A stretch of 64,000 nucleotides of DNA from NCBI GenBank assembly GCA_905234455.1, contig CAJOIH010000006.1, positions 1 to 64,000 of the forward strand, in the 5' to 3' direction. The first letter of the stretch is position 1, and each line of letters starts with the position of its first letter. The translations under genes were made by a program, and so were the position numbers. Under the pieces are notes generated by a model. The model saw nothing but the letters and a program-made list of their open reading frames with translations, did not search any database and was not told the origin of the DNA. This stretch comes from an uncultured Bacteroidales bacterium (GTDB lineage: Bacteria; Bacteroidota; Bacteroidia; Bacteroidales; F082). Of this stretch, positions 7,866-17,216 are shown in pieces.

Positions 7866-9137
7866 ATGAAAAGAGACGAAAAAATCTTTGATCTGATTCG
7901 CCAAGAGAAAGAGCGTCAGATGCACGGAATCGAGCTCATTGCTTCGGAAAACTTTGTCAGTGAACAGGTTCTGGAGGCCATGGGTTCAGTGATGACCAAC
8001 AAATACGCTGAGGGTTATCCCGGCAAGCGTTATTATGGCGGCTGCCAGATTGTCGACCAGAGCGAGCAAATCGCCATCGACCGCGCCTGCCAGCTGTTCA
8101 ACGCCACTTTCGCCAACGTGCAGCCTCACTCGGGCGCACAGGCCAACATGGCTGTGATGCAGGCTTTGTTGGAACCCGGTGACACCTTTATGGGTCTCGA
8201 CCTCTCGCATGGTGGCCACCTCTCCCACGGCAGCCCGGTGAATGCTTCGGGTATGCTTTACAAGCCCGTCGCCTACCATGTGGCCAAGGAAACCGGCCGT
8301 GTCGACTATGACGAGATGGAGAAGATCGCCCTTGAGTGCAAGCCTCGCCTCATCGTTGCCGGTGCTTCGGCTTACAGCCGTGACTGGGACTACAAGCGCA
8401 TGCGTGAAATCGCCGACAAGGTCGGTGCCGTCCTCATGGCCGACATCAGCCACCCCGCCGGTCTCATCGCCAAGGGCTTGCTGAACGATCCTCTGGAGTA
8501 CTGCCACATCATCACCACCACCACCCACAAGACCCTCCGCGGTCCCCGTGGCGGCATGATCCTGATCCGTCATGACTTCGAAGACCCGCGTGGCCGCAAG
8601 ACCCCGAAGGGTGAGACGAAGATGATGTCAGCCCTCATCAACAGCGCCGTGTTCCCGGGCATCCAAGGCGGTCCGCTCGAGCACGTCATCGCCTCCAAGG
8701 CCGTGGCTTTCGGCGAAGCCCTCAGCGACGAGTACATGGAGTACATCATGCAGGTCCGCAAGAACGCTGCCTTCATGGCCAGAGCCTTCATGGACAAGGG
8801 CTACGATGTCATCAGCGGTGGCACCGACAACCACTCGATGCTGATCGACCTCCGCGGCAAGTTCCCGGAGATCACCGGTAAGATGGTGGAGAACACCCTC
8901 GTGTTGGCCGACATCACCGTCAACAAGAACATGGTGCCTTTCGACACCCGTTCGCCTTTCCTGACCTCAGGTCTGCGTGTTGGCACCCCCGCCATCACCA
9001 CCCGTGGTCTGAAGCAAGACAAGATGGCTGTCATCGTCGACCTGATCGACGACGTCATCAGCGACATCAATCCTGAGACCAAGACCGCTTCGGAGGTCAA
9101 CAAGCTGATGAAGGACTATCCGCTCTTCGCTTGGTAA
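7866..9137 (+). CDS. glyA: Serine hydroxymethyltransferase
   Basis: 423 residues, normal family length. This cytosolic PLP enzyme interconverts serine and glycine with tetrahydrofolate and supplies one-carbon units. Signatures include [10 protein letters not shown] at the N-terminus, [13 protein letters not shown], the substrate region [13 protein letters not shown], and the PLP lysine in [14 protein letters not shown] (Lys about 222). The end is intact. It has a monocistronic layout, with its own promoter and terminator. Confidence 0.98.
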   Translation: MKRDEKIFDLIRQEKERQMHGIELIASENFVSEQVLEAMGSVMTNKYAEGYPGKRYYGGCQIVDQSEQIAIDRACQLFNATFANVQPHSGAQANMAVMQALLEPGDTFMGLDLSHGGHLSHGSPVNASGMLYKPVAYHVAKETGRVDYDEMEKIALECKPRLIVAGASAYSRDWDYKRMREIADKVGAVLMADISHPAGLIAKGLLNDPLEYCHIITTTTHKTLRGPRGGMILIRHDFEDPRGRKTPKGETKMMSALINSAVFPGIQGGPLEHVIASKAVAFGEALSDEYMEYIMQVRKNAAFMARAFMDKGYDVISGGTDNHSMLIDLRGKFPEITGKMVENTLVLADITVNKNMVPFDTRSPFLTSGLRVGTPAITTRGLKQDKMAVIVDLIDDVISDINPETKTASEVNKLMKDYPLFAW

Positions 9138-9159
9138 AGCCACCAATCACATCAATGAT

Positions 9160-9195
9160 AATGGCCGCCCTTTTTGGGACGGCCATTATTCTTTA
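9160..9195 (+). terminator. Intrinsic terminator between glyA and the convergent gene
   Basis: AATGGCCG pairs with CGGCCATT, extended by CC/GG across one mismatch, with a T-rich loop. A moderate T-rich tail follows on the plus strand. The symmetry would also serve the minus-strand gene that ends at 9216. Confidence 0.7.
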
Positions 9196-9215
9196 ACCTC
9201 TATCCAACGGATGGA

Positions 9216-9821
9216 TTATTCCAGTTCGTGCCAGTCATCGGTGGCGTCGAAATCCACTTCCTTGCATTGGGTGTAGATGGAGGGGCAGTTGGATACGCGA
9301 TAGTAGGCATCGCCTTTCTGCTGAACCACCTCCACGCCACGCCATGGAGTGTCATAGCCATCGCTATAGACCTGCATGTATTTCACATAACCCTTCAGCA
9401 TTTGTGAGCGTTCATCGTCCGGATGGGCGGGGTTTCTGCGCACCTGGATGGTGTAAGGCTTCTGGGGGTTATAGCCATTGGAGGGCTTGGCTCCTTTAAA
9501 GAACGAGGAAACCAGATAGGGTCTGGCATACGAATCGTTTTCACGGAAAATTTCCTTCAGCCTACTGGTTACCGAGAAGAGGTTGGTTTCCGTGTTGTTG
9601 AGTTTTAGGCATTCCTGGCCGATCTTCCTGTCGCGGCGGTACATTTCCATGGCCACAAGTTGCAACATGATACAACCTTCGGGGGTGGTGCCGAGTTCGC
9701 TCTGCAAAGCTTGGAACTCTTCCAACGAAGTGGGGATTGAATTGATACTGCATTCGGTTTGAGCAGTCGCTTGGATGCTCAACGACAAAGCTAAAATGAT
9801 AAGAAGTCCTAGTTTTTTCAT
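9216..9821 (-). CDS. Secreted protein of unknown function
   Basis: 201 residues with a clean signal peptide (MKKLGLLIILALSLSIQATA, then QTECS). The mature part has four Cys residues, helical N-terminal sections (LEEFQALQSELG, LQLVAMEMYRRDRKIGQECL) and a beta-rich C-terminal half containing YTIQVRRNPAHP and a conserved-looking WRGVEVVQQKGDAYYRV. I do not recognise the family with confidence. It probably lies in the periplasm. It has its own minus-strand promoter, divergent from upp. Confidence 0.7.
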   Translation of the reverse strand: MKKLGLLIILALSLSIQATAQTECSINSIPTSLEEFQALQSELGTTPEGCIMLQLVAMEMYRRDRKIGQECLKLNNTETNLFSVTSRLKEIFRENDSYARPYLVSSFFKGAKPSNGYNPQKPYTIQVRRNPAHPDDERSQMLKGYVKYMQVYSDGYDTPWRGVEVVQQKGDAYYRVSNCPSIYTQCKEVDFDATDDWHELE

Positions 9822-9873
9822 ATCAATGGTGTTTTTAGATGTATTTATCGTTCAGGCGGTACAATTTGATGTA

Positions 9874-9900
9874 CAAAGATAAAAATTCTTTTTAAATTTG
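9874..9900. promoter_or_regulatory. Divergent -7 boxes: secreted protein gene (minus) and upp (plus)
   Basis: Minus strand TATCTTTG (9874-9881) and plus strand TAAATTTG (9893-9900), both matching TAnnTTTG. Confidence 0.6.
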
Positions 9901-9922
9901 CGACAATTTAAAAACTCTTGCC

Positions 9923-10585
9923 ATGAAGATTGTCAACTTCGCTGAGAGCAACAGTGTCATCAACCAATATGTGGCCGAGCTGAGGGATGTACGCATCCAG
10001 GGCGACCGCAACACCTTCCGTCACAACCTCCAGCGCATCGGGCAGCTGATGGCCTACGAGGTGAGCAAGACCCTCACCTACTCTTTCAAGGAGGTTCAGA
10101 CTCCCTTGGCCATGGCCAAGGCCAGCACTCCTGACGACGAGATCGTGTTGGCCACCGTGTTCCGTGCCGGATTGCCTTTCCACCAAGGATTTTTGGACGT
10201 TTTCGACCATGCCGGCAACGCCTTCGTCTCGGCGTATCGTTATTATATGGACGAGAAGCACGAGGAAGTTGGCATCAAGGTCGAGTACCTTGCTGCGCCC
10301 GATCTCACCAATAAAACATTAATTATTGCCGACCCGATGTTGGCCACGGGAGGCAGTTTACAGCTGGCTTACGAAGCTCTCTGCACCAAGGGCATTCCTA
10401 AGCAACTCCATCTCTGCTGTGTCATCGCCGCACAAACTGGCGTGGACAACATCCTCAAGATGTTCAAGCCGTTGGATAACGTAACATTGTGGTGTGCCGC
10501 CATCGACCCGGTTTTGAACGAGCACAAATATATCGTTCCGGGTTTGGGCGATGCCGGGGATTTGGCCTACGGCGACAAGATTTAA
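9923..10585 (+). CDS. upp: Uracil phosphoribosyltransferase
   Basis: 220 residues. This cytosolic salvage enzyme makes UMP from uracil and PRPP. The PRPP loop reads LIIADPMLATGGS, and the conserved uracil-binding end VPGLGDAGDLAYGDK is intact. FRAGLPFHQGF corresponds to the FRAG segment of the family. The last 4 bases overlap the end of the convergent elbB gene. Confidence 0.96.
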   Translation: MKIVNFAESNSVINQYVAELRDVRIQGDRNTFRHNLQRIGQLMAYEVSKTLTYSFKEVQTPLAMAKASTPDDEIVLATVFRAGLPFHQGFLDVFDHAGNAFVSAYRYYMDEKHEEVGIKVEYLAAPDLTNKTLIIADPMLATGGSLQLAYEALCTKGIPKQLHLCCVIAAQTGVDNILKMFKPLDNVTLWCAAIDPVLNEHKYIVPGLGDAGDLAYGDKI

Positions 10586-11247
10586 ATCTTTCCGTCAAGG
10601 AAATCTAGTACTGCCTCCACCATGTTGTATGCGCCGTCGTAGACGTCTTTCAACGTGGCATCCAACATATACGCCGGGGTGGTGAAAACCTTCTTTTCAT
10701 AATCAGCGCACACATCACCATTTTCCGTTTGGACATGGTTGGCGCCCCATTCCCTGACGTTGTCAGCATCGGGTGTGCCTTCCGAGCCCAAGGTGACGCA
10801 CGCGTCGGGGATCAATCGAGCCAACATCACAGGAGCGATACACATGGCTCCGATTGGCTTGCCTGCCTCATGCATTTCCAAGATGACACGGGTCACGTCA
10901 GGCTTCACCTCCATGGCGACACCTTTATAGGCATAGTCGCAAAGGTTCTTGGCCACGCCGTAACCACCCGTGAAAAACAAGGCATCATAATCATCCGCCT
11001 TGAATTGCTCGATGGGCATAATCTTGCCACGGGCAATACGAGCAGCCTCCACCATGATGTTACGCTCTTCGTTTTTCACCTGTTTTTCGGTAAAATGATC
11101 CACCACCTCTGTCTGTGGACGGTTTGGAGCAAAACATTGATACTGACAGTCATGCTGTTCAATGGATAACAATAATGAGATGGCCTCGTTGATTTCAGCA
11201 CCATCCTTGCGGCCGCAACCGGCCAAGACTACTGCAAATTTCTTCAT
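10582..11247 (-). CDS. elbB: ElbB-type glyoxalase/DJ-1 superfamily protein
   Basis: 221 residues of the DJ-1/PfpI class I glutamine-amidotransferase-like fold. The order of motifs VVLAGCGRKDGAEI, ALFFTGGYGVAKNL, PIGAMCIAPVML (nucleophile-elbow Cys) and the late FTTPAYML matches ElbB (isoprenoid biosynthesis glyoxalase, yhbL). ElbB has been reported to have glyoxalase activity. The older link to isoprenoid synthesis is indirect. It lies 9 bases behind the C25 peptidase gene on the same strand. Confidence 0.9.
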   Translation of the reverse strand: MKKFAVVLAGCGRKDGAEINEAISLLLSIEQHDCQYQCFAPNRPQTEVVDHFTEKQVKNEERNIMVEAARIARGKIMPIEQFKADDYDALFFTGGYGVAKNLCDYAYKGVAMEVKPDVTRVILEMHEAGKPIGAMCIAPVMLARLIPDACVTLGSEGTPDADNVREWGANHVQTENGDVCADYEKKVFTTPAYMLDATLKDVYDGAYNMVEAVLDFLDGKI

Positions 11248-11256
11248 GGTATTAAT

Positions 11257-14200
11257 TTATTTGATCATCAATTTTTGAATGGCCTCGCCAGTTTTCGTGG
11301 ACACTCGAAGCAGATAGAACCCTGGAGTGAATCCGTTGAGGTTCAACTGGATTTTTGTCTCATCGAAACATTGGTCAAGGACTATTTGACCCAGGCTGTT
11401 CATCAGGACACAGCGTTGGATTGGTGTCTCGGCCACGACGCTCACCTGTCCGGAAGCAGGGTTGGGGAACAGTTGGACCGGGGTGTTGGTGGCGCTTTCC
11501 GACAGTTCATCGTGTTGGATGATGCAATCCACTGTGGTGGTCAGCAGACTACCATGGGGGCCCAGGCCGCTTTCGTAGATCATCTCGCCGTCGGCATAGC
11601 TTAAGGTGAAGCTGCACTCTCCATCGTTGCTCCCAGGCTTCCACATCAGTTTGATCTTATAACCCTTTCTGTTGAACAGCTGATAGGTGACGGACGAGCC
11701 TTCCGTAAGGGTATATCGGGTGGTAGGTGTCCCGTCTTCGAAGAGGATCTGCAGGCCGGCGCCTTCCCAGCCGTTGCCGCCTTCGTCGTGAAGTTCGAGG
11801 AGCATCTCGCATTGGTTGAACACGGTGATCTCGTGGCTAGCGACGACCCCTTCGTCAGTCAGGGCCACCTCGAAGTCAAGGCTTTCGTTCTCCCCGACCG
11901 TCTCGGGCACTAGCACGGTGAAATGGCAGGTGGTCTCTTCTCCGGGTTCCAGGCGGCACATCGGCACGGTGGACGCCGCGAACTGGATCTCGGGGTTGGA
12001 GGAGGCGATGCGACCCATGGGAGCCACGGCTGCGGCGTCGCCTGTATTTTTGAAGGTCGCCCACAGTTCAAACGAGGCGCCCGATGCGAAGTTGTGATCC
12101 CAGTCATAGCCCACATATTCCAGCACGGGTTTGGTGACGGTGACATAGAAGTCGGAGTTCACCTGGTCGCCGCAATCCGCCATGGTGACGAGGCGGAAAC
12201 GGTCGCCGTTGTTGACTTCCGGAGTGGTTTTGACAGCAAAGGCGTTGTTGATGACCGCGGTTCCTCCCACTGCGATGGGCTCGGTGACGTGGCATTGTGC
12301 ATTCAGCACCTCGATGCGGTCGTCGGGCGACTGCAGCTCGATAGCTGTATTGGCAGGCACTTCGCTGTCGCCCACGTTTTTCACGGTGATGGCGACTTCG
12401 GTCACATGGTTATAGGCGAAGGTCTCGGGCGAGGCTTCCTCGACGACGAGGTAAGGCTGTCCCGGGGTAGCGAGGGGGATATAGCACATGTAGGGTATCC
12501 GTTGCGGTTTGGTGACCACCAGTTCCACGAAGCCCCCTTCGGTGACCGGTGCGATGTCCAGTGTCAGGGAGCCGCTTGCGTCGACCAGGCCGCTGCCCAG
12601 CAGCACGCCGTCTTTGGAGAGGCCCACCAGTGAGCCCTCTTCCGCCTGCAGCGTGAAGTGGTCGAAGCCACGGAACAGCAACGGGTCGTGCGTTACTGCA
12701 TTGGGGGTGCCTTCGGTATGGTAGCACACCAGTGAGGGGTCGCCCAGCACGTTATAGGCTTCCCAGTAGTAATGTGCGGCGTCGCTCCAGCCGTGGTTGC
12801 AGGCTTCGGTGACCGCCAAGTTGCCGCAATACACAAGGCCGCCTGTGCTGACGTAGCCTCCTTCGTGCATGGCATCGTAGGAGCCCATGGTCGTTTGGCT
12901 ATACTGGGGCGCCTGGCCCAGATTGGCGTTGGTGATATGGTAGGCGCCCATGGCCCACCAGGCATCTTCGTACCAATAGGTGCTGGGGGCCGATCCGATG
13001 TAGCACACCGCGCCTTTATTGGCGGCCCGCACCCACGATTCGCCGATACAGTCGCCGTAGGCGAACTGCGACGACTCGCAGCAGTTGCCGATGGCCAGCG
13101 GGTAGAAGCCTTCGTTGTGCATCTTGCTGATGCCCGAAGCCGTAAGCGAGGGCGTTCCCCAGACCGTCTCGCTGCAATGCGCCGTGTAGTTGATCATGCT
13201 CACCGACACCTTGTCATCGTCGTAGCATCCCTCGTAGTCGTCGGGGCCCCAATAGGGATACACTTCCAAATAGCCATGGTCCTCGTTGAACCAGTTGTCC
13301 ATGCCATAGCGGATGGTAGGTTGTGCGATTTGGCTGTTCCAATAGTCGTCCCAGCCGGCAATCAAGGTCGTGCGGTTCAGGTAGGAAGGATCCACAAACT
13401 GGTATTGCTCATAGTACAGTGTCTTCTCAATTTGAGGCAGGAGTTCGTCCACATCACGGGCCGAGAAACGGCCGCAGTACATCTCCGGGAAATAGTCCCC
13501 GTCGACGCTGGCGTAATACACATCGGTCACCTTTTGCGAGGAGGTGCCGATATAGGCAGGAATCTGTTGGGTATCACCCACGAAGAGGATGAAGCTCGGG
13601 GCGGGATCGCCGGGGGTGGCGTTGTTGTATAGGCCATGCAGATAGGACTGGATGGCTGCTTGGGTGGTACCGATCTCGTCGGTGAAGGCCACGATGACCT
13701 GGAAGCCTTTTTGGGTCTTCCAGCGGATGAAGTCATCGAGATGTCCGTCGAACATACGGTCGGCGACGATGACATATTTCACAGGATAGCGGGTCATATC
13801 CGGGTTGTTGGGGTAATCCCTGTCCAGGCCCTGGTTGAGGAAATAGCCTTTGATGAAGTCGAAGTACGGCGAGTAGGTCTTGGCTTTGATTTCATTGGTC
13901 AGCGTGGCATCGGCTCCTGGGAAGCTGATTTCCAGTTCGATGTCATTATAGACTTGGATCTTGTTTTGGACCGGGTTATAGGTCACGGGGGCGACGGTCA
14001 GCTTGGCGATACGGTAGCCGCGCAGGGTGCCGAGCACCTGGACCTGGGCCAGAGGCTGGCCGAGATAATCGTCGCGGGCATAGGCGTTTTCATCGATGAC
14101 GAAAGGAGCGTTTTCCGGGATGTCATCTTTCGACACGGGCGCTTGGAGGGGCATTAGCCGTTGTATTCCAAAGTCGGCGAGGTCGAACTCCTGCATGGTG

Positions 14201-14520
14201 CTGCTTAGCACTTTCACTTCGACGTCGGCGCCGAAGGGGATCTCCATCAGGCGCTGTGTGACTGGCAGTTTAGGCTGGCCTACCGTTCCATCGAAGAGGT
14301 TACCGTCGAGGCTTATCTCACTGAAAGCGCCTTGTCGGTTTTCCATCCGAAGCGATTGCAGTTGGGCATAGCTGACGTGCAGGCGCACCTGTTGGGTTTG
14401 GTCTTCCATCAGTTCGATACGGTCCTGTGTCCTGCCCAGGGAGATGGTTTGTTGGGCATGGCCCATGCTCGTGAGGACGAGCAAGGCGGCAAGCAGTATA
14501 GGTTTCATTACGTTATTCAT
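11257..14520 (-). CDS. Gingipain-family (C25) cysteine peptidase with T9SS sorting domain
   Basis: 1087 residues. Signal peptide ends near SMGHAQ; a second possible start is the Met four codons in (14508). A propeptide-like N-terminal domain (RLMEIPFGADVEVKV) is followed by the caspase-like C25 core with the strand KYVIVADRMFDG, catalytic His in NYTAHCSETVWG (about residue 447) and catalytic Cys in AIGNCCESSQF (about 480). Beta-sandwich domains of the CARDB/DUF11 sort fill 690-930. The C-terminus is a type A T9SS sorting domain (LFPNPASGQVSV, ending TGEAIQKLMIK), so the product should cross the outer membrane by T9SS and be surface-attached or released. Substrate specificity (Arg or Lys) is not readable. 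It is adjacent to sdaA and elbB. Confidence 0.92.
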   Translation of the reverse strand: MNNVMKPILLAALLVLTSMGHAQQTISLGRTQDRIELMEDQTQQVRLHVSYAQLQSLRMENRQGAFSEISLDGNLFDGTVGQPKLPVTQRLMEIPFGADVEVKVLSSTMQEFDLADFGIQRLMPLQAPVSKDDIPENAPFVIDENAYARDDYLGQPLAQVQVLGTLRGYRIAKLTVAPVTYNPVQNKIQVYNDIELEISFPGADATLTNEIKAKTYSPYFDFIKGYFLNQGLDRDYPNNPDMTRYPVKYVIVADRMFDGHLDDFIRWKTQKGFQVIVAFTDEIGTTQAAIQSYLHGLYNNATPGDPAPSFILFVGDTQQIPAYIGTSSQKVTDVYYASVDGDYFPEMYCGRFSARDVDELLPQIEKTLYYEQYQFVDPSYLNRTTLIAGWDDYWNSQIAQPTIRYGMDNWFNEDHGYLEVYPYWGPDDYEGCYDDDKVSVSMINYTAHCSETVWGTPSLTASGISKMHNEGFYPLAIGNCCESSQFAYGDCIGESWVRAANKGAVCYIGSAPSTYWYEDAWWAMGAYHITNANLGQAPQYSQTTMGSYDAMHEGGYVSTGGLVYCGNLAVTEACNHGWSDAAHYYWEAYNVLGDPSLVCYHTEGTPNAVTHDPLLFRGFDHFTLQAEEGSLVGLSKDGVLLGSGLVDASGSLTLDIAPVTEGGFVELVVTKPQRIPYMCYIPLATPGQPYLVVEEASPETFAYNHVTEVAITVKNVGDSEVPANTAIELQSPDDRIEVLNAQCHVTEPIAVGGTAVINNAFAVKTTPEVNNGDRFRLVTMADCGDQVNSDFYVTVTKPVLEYVGYDWDHNFASGASFELWATFKNTGDAAAVAPMGRIASSNPEIQFAASTVPMCRLEPGEETTCHFTVLVPETVGENESLDFEVALTDEGVVASHEITVFNQCEMLLELHDEGGNGWEGAGLQILFEDGTPTTRYTLTEGSSVTYQLFNRKGYKIKLMWKPGSNDGECSFTLSYADGEMIYESGLGPHGSLLTTTVDCIIQHDELSESATNTPVQLFPNPASGQVSVVAETPIQRCVLMNSLGQIVLDQCFDETKIQLNLNGFTPGFYLLRVSTKTGEAIQKLMIK

Positions 14521-14526
14521 TTCTTT

Positions 14527-15729
14527 TTATTTCATTTGTTGGTAATCGCGGGCGAGGCCTCCTTGGGAGGTCTCTTTATATAAGGAGGGGATGTCCTTTC
14601 CGGTTTCTTTCATGGTCTCGACCACTTTGTCGAACGATACGCGGTGGTGGCCGTCGGTGAAGGTGGAATAGATGTTGGCGTCGAGGGCGCGTGCGGCGGC
14701 GTAGGCGTTACGTTCGATGCAGGGGATCTGCACCAGTCCGCACACGGGGTCGCAGGTCATGCCGAGGTGATGTTCGAGGGCCATCTCGGCGGCGTATTCG
14801 ATTTGTGCGGGGCTACCGCCGAAGAGTTGGTTGGCGGCTGCTGCGGCCATGGCGCAGGCCACGCCCACTTCGCCTTGGCAGCCCACTTCGGCGCCTGAGA
14901 TGGAGGCGTTGGTGCGGACGATGTCGCCCACGAGTCCACCGGTAGCCAGTGCCTTGATGATGCGTGTGTCGCTGAAGTCGTAGTTTTTGGAGAGGTGGTA
15001 GAGCACGGCTGGCATCACGCCGCTGGAGCCGCAGGTGGGTGCGGTGACGATACGGCCGCCCGAGGCGTTCTCTTCGGAGACGGCGAGGGCGTAAGAGTAC
15101 ACCAGTCCGCGGCTTTGCAGGGTATGCGAGAAGCCTTTGGCTTTGACGTGATACATGGCGGCTTTGCGTGAGAGGTGCAGGGGGCCGGGCAGCACGCCTT
15201 CCTGTTGGAGGCCGCGTTCCACGGCGTCTTTCATCACCTGCCACACCTCCATCAGGTAGTCTTCCACTTCTTTCTGGTCCTCGTATTCGTACACATATTC
15301 CCAGAAGGCTTTGCCTGTCTGTTCACACCATTTGAGGATATCCGTCATTTTGTCCATCGGATACACTTCCTTGGCGTCGAGTTTTTGGCCTTCTTCGGCC
15401 AGTTCGCCGCCGCCGATGCTGAACACGGTCCATTCGCCGAGAACTTCCTTGGCCTCGTTGAAGGCTTTGAACAGCATCCCGTTAGGATGAAAAGGCAGTA
15501 CGGTGTCGGGTTTCCAGACGATCTCCGTAGGGGCTTGGAGTGTATTGAGGATGGCCCAGTCGGTCATATGGCCTTTGCCGGTGGCGGCGAGGCTGCCGTA
15601 GAGTGTCACCTCAAAGCTGTGGGCATTGGGATAGCGTTCGTTGAAAATCTTGGCCGCTTTTTGCGGGCCCATGGTATGGCTGCTTGAGGGGCCGATACCT
15701 ATCTTATATATGTCTTTGATGGTCTTCAT
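14527..15729 (-). CDS. sdaA: L-serine ammonia-lyase, iron-sulfur type, single chain
   Basis: 400 residues from the ATG at 15729 ([20 protein letters not shown]). A longer frame to 15849 runs through the tRNA promoter and is rejected. The enzyme deaminates serine to pyruvate and ammonia through a 4Fe-4S cluster. The SSSHT signature near the N-terminus and the cluster Cys residues in [21 protein letters not shown] are present, with beta and alpha domains fused in one chain. It lies six bases ahead of the C25 peptidase gene, on the same strand, so sdaA, peptidase and elbB may be one transcript. The pairing with a secreted protease is suggestive of amino-acid catabolism, but this is inference. 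Confidence 0.95.
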   Translation of the reverse strand: MKTIKDIYKIGIGPSSSHTMGPQKAAKIFNERYPNAHSFEVTLYGSLAATGKGHMTDWAILNTLQAPTEIVWKPDTVLPFHPNGMLFKAFNEAKEVLGEWTVFSIGGGELAEEGQKLDAKEVYPMDKMTDILKWCEQTGKAFWEYVYEYEDQKEVEDYLMEVWQVMKDAVERGLQQEGVLPGPLHLSRKAAMYHVKAKGFSHTLQSRGLVYSYALAVSEENASGGRIVTAPTCGSSGVMPAVLYHLSKNYDFSDTRIIKALATGGLVGDIVRTNASISGAEVGCQGEVGVACAMAAAAANQLFGGSPAQIEYAAEMALEHHLGMTCDPVCGLVQIPCIERNAYAAARALDANIYSTFTDGHHRVSFDKVVETMKETGKDIPSLYKETSQGGLARDYQQMK

Positions 15730-15796
15730 AGTGGCCACAAAGATAGGCACAAACGGGCAGAATTTGGGGGTAAAAAGAATTTTTTTTGATTTTTTT

Positions 15797-15826
15797 CTTG
15801 CATATCCGAAAAAAGTTGTACTTTTG
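15797..15826 (+). promoter_or_regulatory. Promoter of tRNA-Ala
   Basis: -33-like CTTG at 15797-15800 and -7 box TACTTTTG at 15819-15826, spacing about 18 bases, as in Bacteroidota sigma-70 promoters. Confidence 0.7.
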
Positions 15827-15842
15827 CAGCGCAAAACAGCAA

Positions 15843-15916
<74 letters not shown>

Positions 15917-15930
15917 CAAAACGCCAAGAT

Positions 15931-15962
15931 AACCCACTGATTTTCAGTGGGTTTTTCTTTTT
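15931..15962 (+). terminator. Terminator of tRNA-Ala
   Basis: A perfect 10-pair stem AACCCACTGA/TCAGTGGGTT with a three-base loop, running into a T-rich tail. Confidence 0.9.
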
Positions 15963-16044
15963 ACTTAAGTTTTAGTTCCTTTTTTCACTACAATAATACC
16001 TTTCCCCTTGTGGGAATCAAAAGTTTATTGTATTTTTGCCGTCT

Positions 16045-16108
16045 AGAAAGTCGATTCCGTATGTGTTCATTTATTTGTTAACGCTTGGTACGGTCGGCTT
16101 TTTTTATT
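16045..16108 (+). ncRNA. Candidate small RNA with own promoter and terminator
   Basis: A plus-strand promoter (TTG at 16008-16010, 20-base gap, TATTTTTG at 16031-16038) would start a transcript near 16045. Only about 55 bases later comes a stem (AAGTCGATTCCGTA with TACGGTCGGCTT, two extra T in the first arm) followed by seven T. No open reading frame of note fits between. The 3' end overlaps the last bases of the convergent gene at 16104. The loop is large (27 bases), so the hairpin is weaker than usual. Confidence 0.35.
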
Positions 16109-16616
16109 TTACATCAATTTTGTTGACACAGTACTGTACGTGCTTTTCGCTCGATTTAATGCCAATAGTTAATTTTACCTTAAAATTTAAATAAGGAACA
16201 TCCTGGTTTACAAAATCATAGTAAAGAATAGCGATGTTTTTATACCGGAACTTCGTCTGTGTTCCTTTTTTCGGAGTGAAAAACACAGGTGTGTTTTCGT
16301 CACAAAAAGCTTCTCTTACTATATCTTCCAGATATTGTACGGCGTATGTAGATTGCCAGTTTTTAGAGGCAGCGTTGATGGTTTTCTTGTCGCTTTCTTT
16401 TTCAACAATATACACGTCAACGCCAAGAAAATCGTTAAAGATTGTGTTTTTACGACCTTCTTTTTGTAATTTCCTCCAAAGATTGGAATAGTACTTTGCG
16501 ATAAGAGATCTTCTTTCCCTGCTTCGATTCTTCGCTGTCGGAATGCCGTTAATGAATTCTGGTAATGCACCAGTTTCGATGGCGTTTTCTTGAATGGTGG
16601 TTTTTTCTTTTTTCAT
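16104..16616 (-). CDS. Orphan low-GC gene, unknown function
   Basis: 170 residues, charged, no signal peptide and no membrane segment. The AT-rich codon use differs from its neighbours, which suggests recent acquisition. It sits just downstream of tRNA-Ala, a common insertion site. The C-terminal half (VQYLEDIVREAF, FRYKNIAILYYDF, YLNFKVKLTIGI) has the strand-helix order seen in small domains carried by phage polyvalent proteins (LPD3/PBECR-like), but this is a visual impression and not a family call. A minus-strand promoter lies 75 bases upstream, with a 17-pair hairpin between it and the ATG. Confidence 0.6.
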   Translation of the reverse strand: MKKEKTTIQENAIETGALPEFINGIPTAKNRSRERRSLIAKYYSNLWRKLQKEGRKNTIFNDFLGVDVYIVEKESDKKTINAASKNWQSTYAVQYLEDIVREAFCDENTPVFFTPKKGTQTKFRYKNIAILYYDFVNQDVPYLNFKVKLTIGIKSSEKHVQYCVNKIDVK

Positions 16617-16619
16617 TTG

Positions 16620-16679
16620 AAGTGAATCTATGTTTTAAAGTTATTAACTGTCGTTCGAATGATAAAACATAGTTCACTT
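16620..16679. repeat. Inverted repeat in the 5' leader of the orphan gene
   Basis: AAGTGAATCTATGTTTTA (16620-16637) and TAAAACATAGTTCACTT (16663-16679) are complementary over 17 pairs with one bulged base. In the minus-strand transcript the hairpin would end three bases before the start codon. Confidence 0.7.
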
Positions 16680-16690
16680 GTATCTCGCTG

Positions 16691-16717
16691 CAAAGATAAT
16701 CAATTTTCGTATCTTTA
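16691..16717. promoter_or_regulatory. Divergent -7 boxes: orphan gene (minus) and phosphatase (plus)
   Basis: Minus strand TATCTTTG (16691-16698) and plus strand TATCTTTA (16710-16717, last base off consensus). Confidence 0.5.
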
Positions 16718-16742
16718 CCGCCTCAAAAACTCACTCACCGTT

Positions 16743-17216
16743 ATGAAAACAAAGATCCTCTTCATCTGTCACGGGAACATTTGCCGGAGTCCCATGGCGG
16801 AGTTTGTCATGAAACACTTGGTGGACGAAGCCGGGCTGAGCGACGCTTTTGAGATCGCCTCGGCTGCGGTTTCCACTGAGGAAATCGGGAATCCCGTCTA
16901 TCCTCCGGCGCGGCAGAAACTGGCGGAGCACGGCATCGGTTGTGAGGGAAAGCGAGCTCGGGTGATGACTCGGGACGACTATCGGTACTATGACTATATC
17001 GTGGCCATGGACCGAGACAACCTACGGAGGCTGCAATGGTTGTGCGGCCATGACCAAGACCAAAAAATCAGCCTGCTGATGGACTATACCAGTCGGCCCG
17101 GTGACGTGGCCGACCCTTGGTACACGAGGGATTTCGAAGCCACCTGGAAGGATGTGCTGGAGGGATGCCGGGGATTACTGGAGAAACTTGTTCCAATGAA
17201 TATTAAAATGCTTTGA
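16743..17216 (+). CDS. Low-molecular-weight protein-tyrosine phosphatase
   Basis: 157 residues from the ATG at 16743. An in-frame extension to 16659 overlaps the promoter and is rejected. The signature loop is at the N-terminus: FICHGNICRSPMAEF, with nucleophile Cys9 and Arg15. The general-acid Asp is in DVADPWY, about residue 123. This family removes phosphate from protein tyrosine and in bacteria often acts with capsule or exopolysaccharide kinases. No such kinase is adjacent here. The last 42 bases overlap the convergent gene at 17175-17693. Confidence 0.95.
   Translation: MKTKILFICHGNICRSPMAEFVMKHLVDEAGLSDAFEIASAAVSTEEIGNPVYPPARQKLAEHGIGCEGKRARVMTRDDYRYYDYIVAMDRDNLRRLQWLCGHDQDQKISLLMDYTSRPGDVADPWYTRDFEATWKDVLEGCRGLLEKLVPMNIKML

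Noticed and set aside
14156-14520. N-terminal region of the C25 peptidase read as a separate protein
   Set aside because: The frame is continuous with the peptidase core, and a single signal peptide fits the whole.
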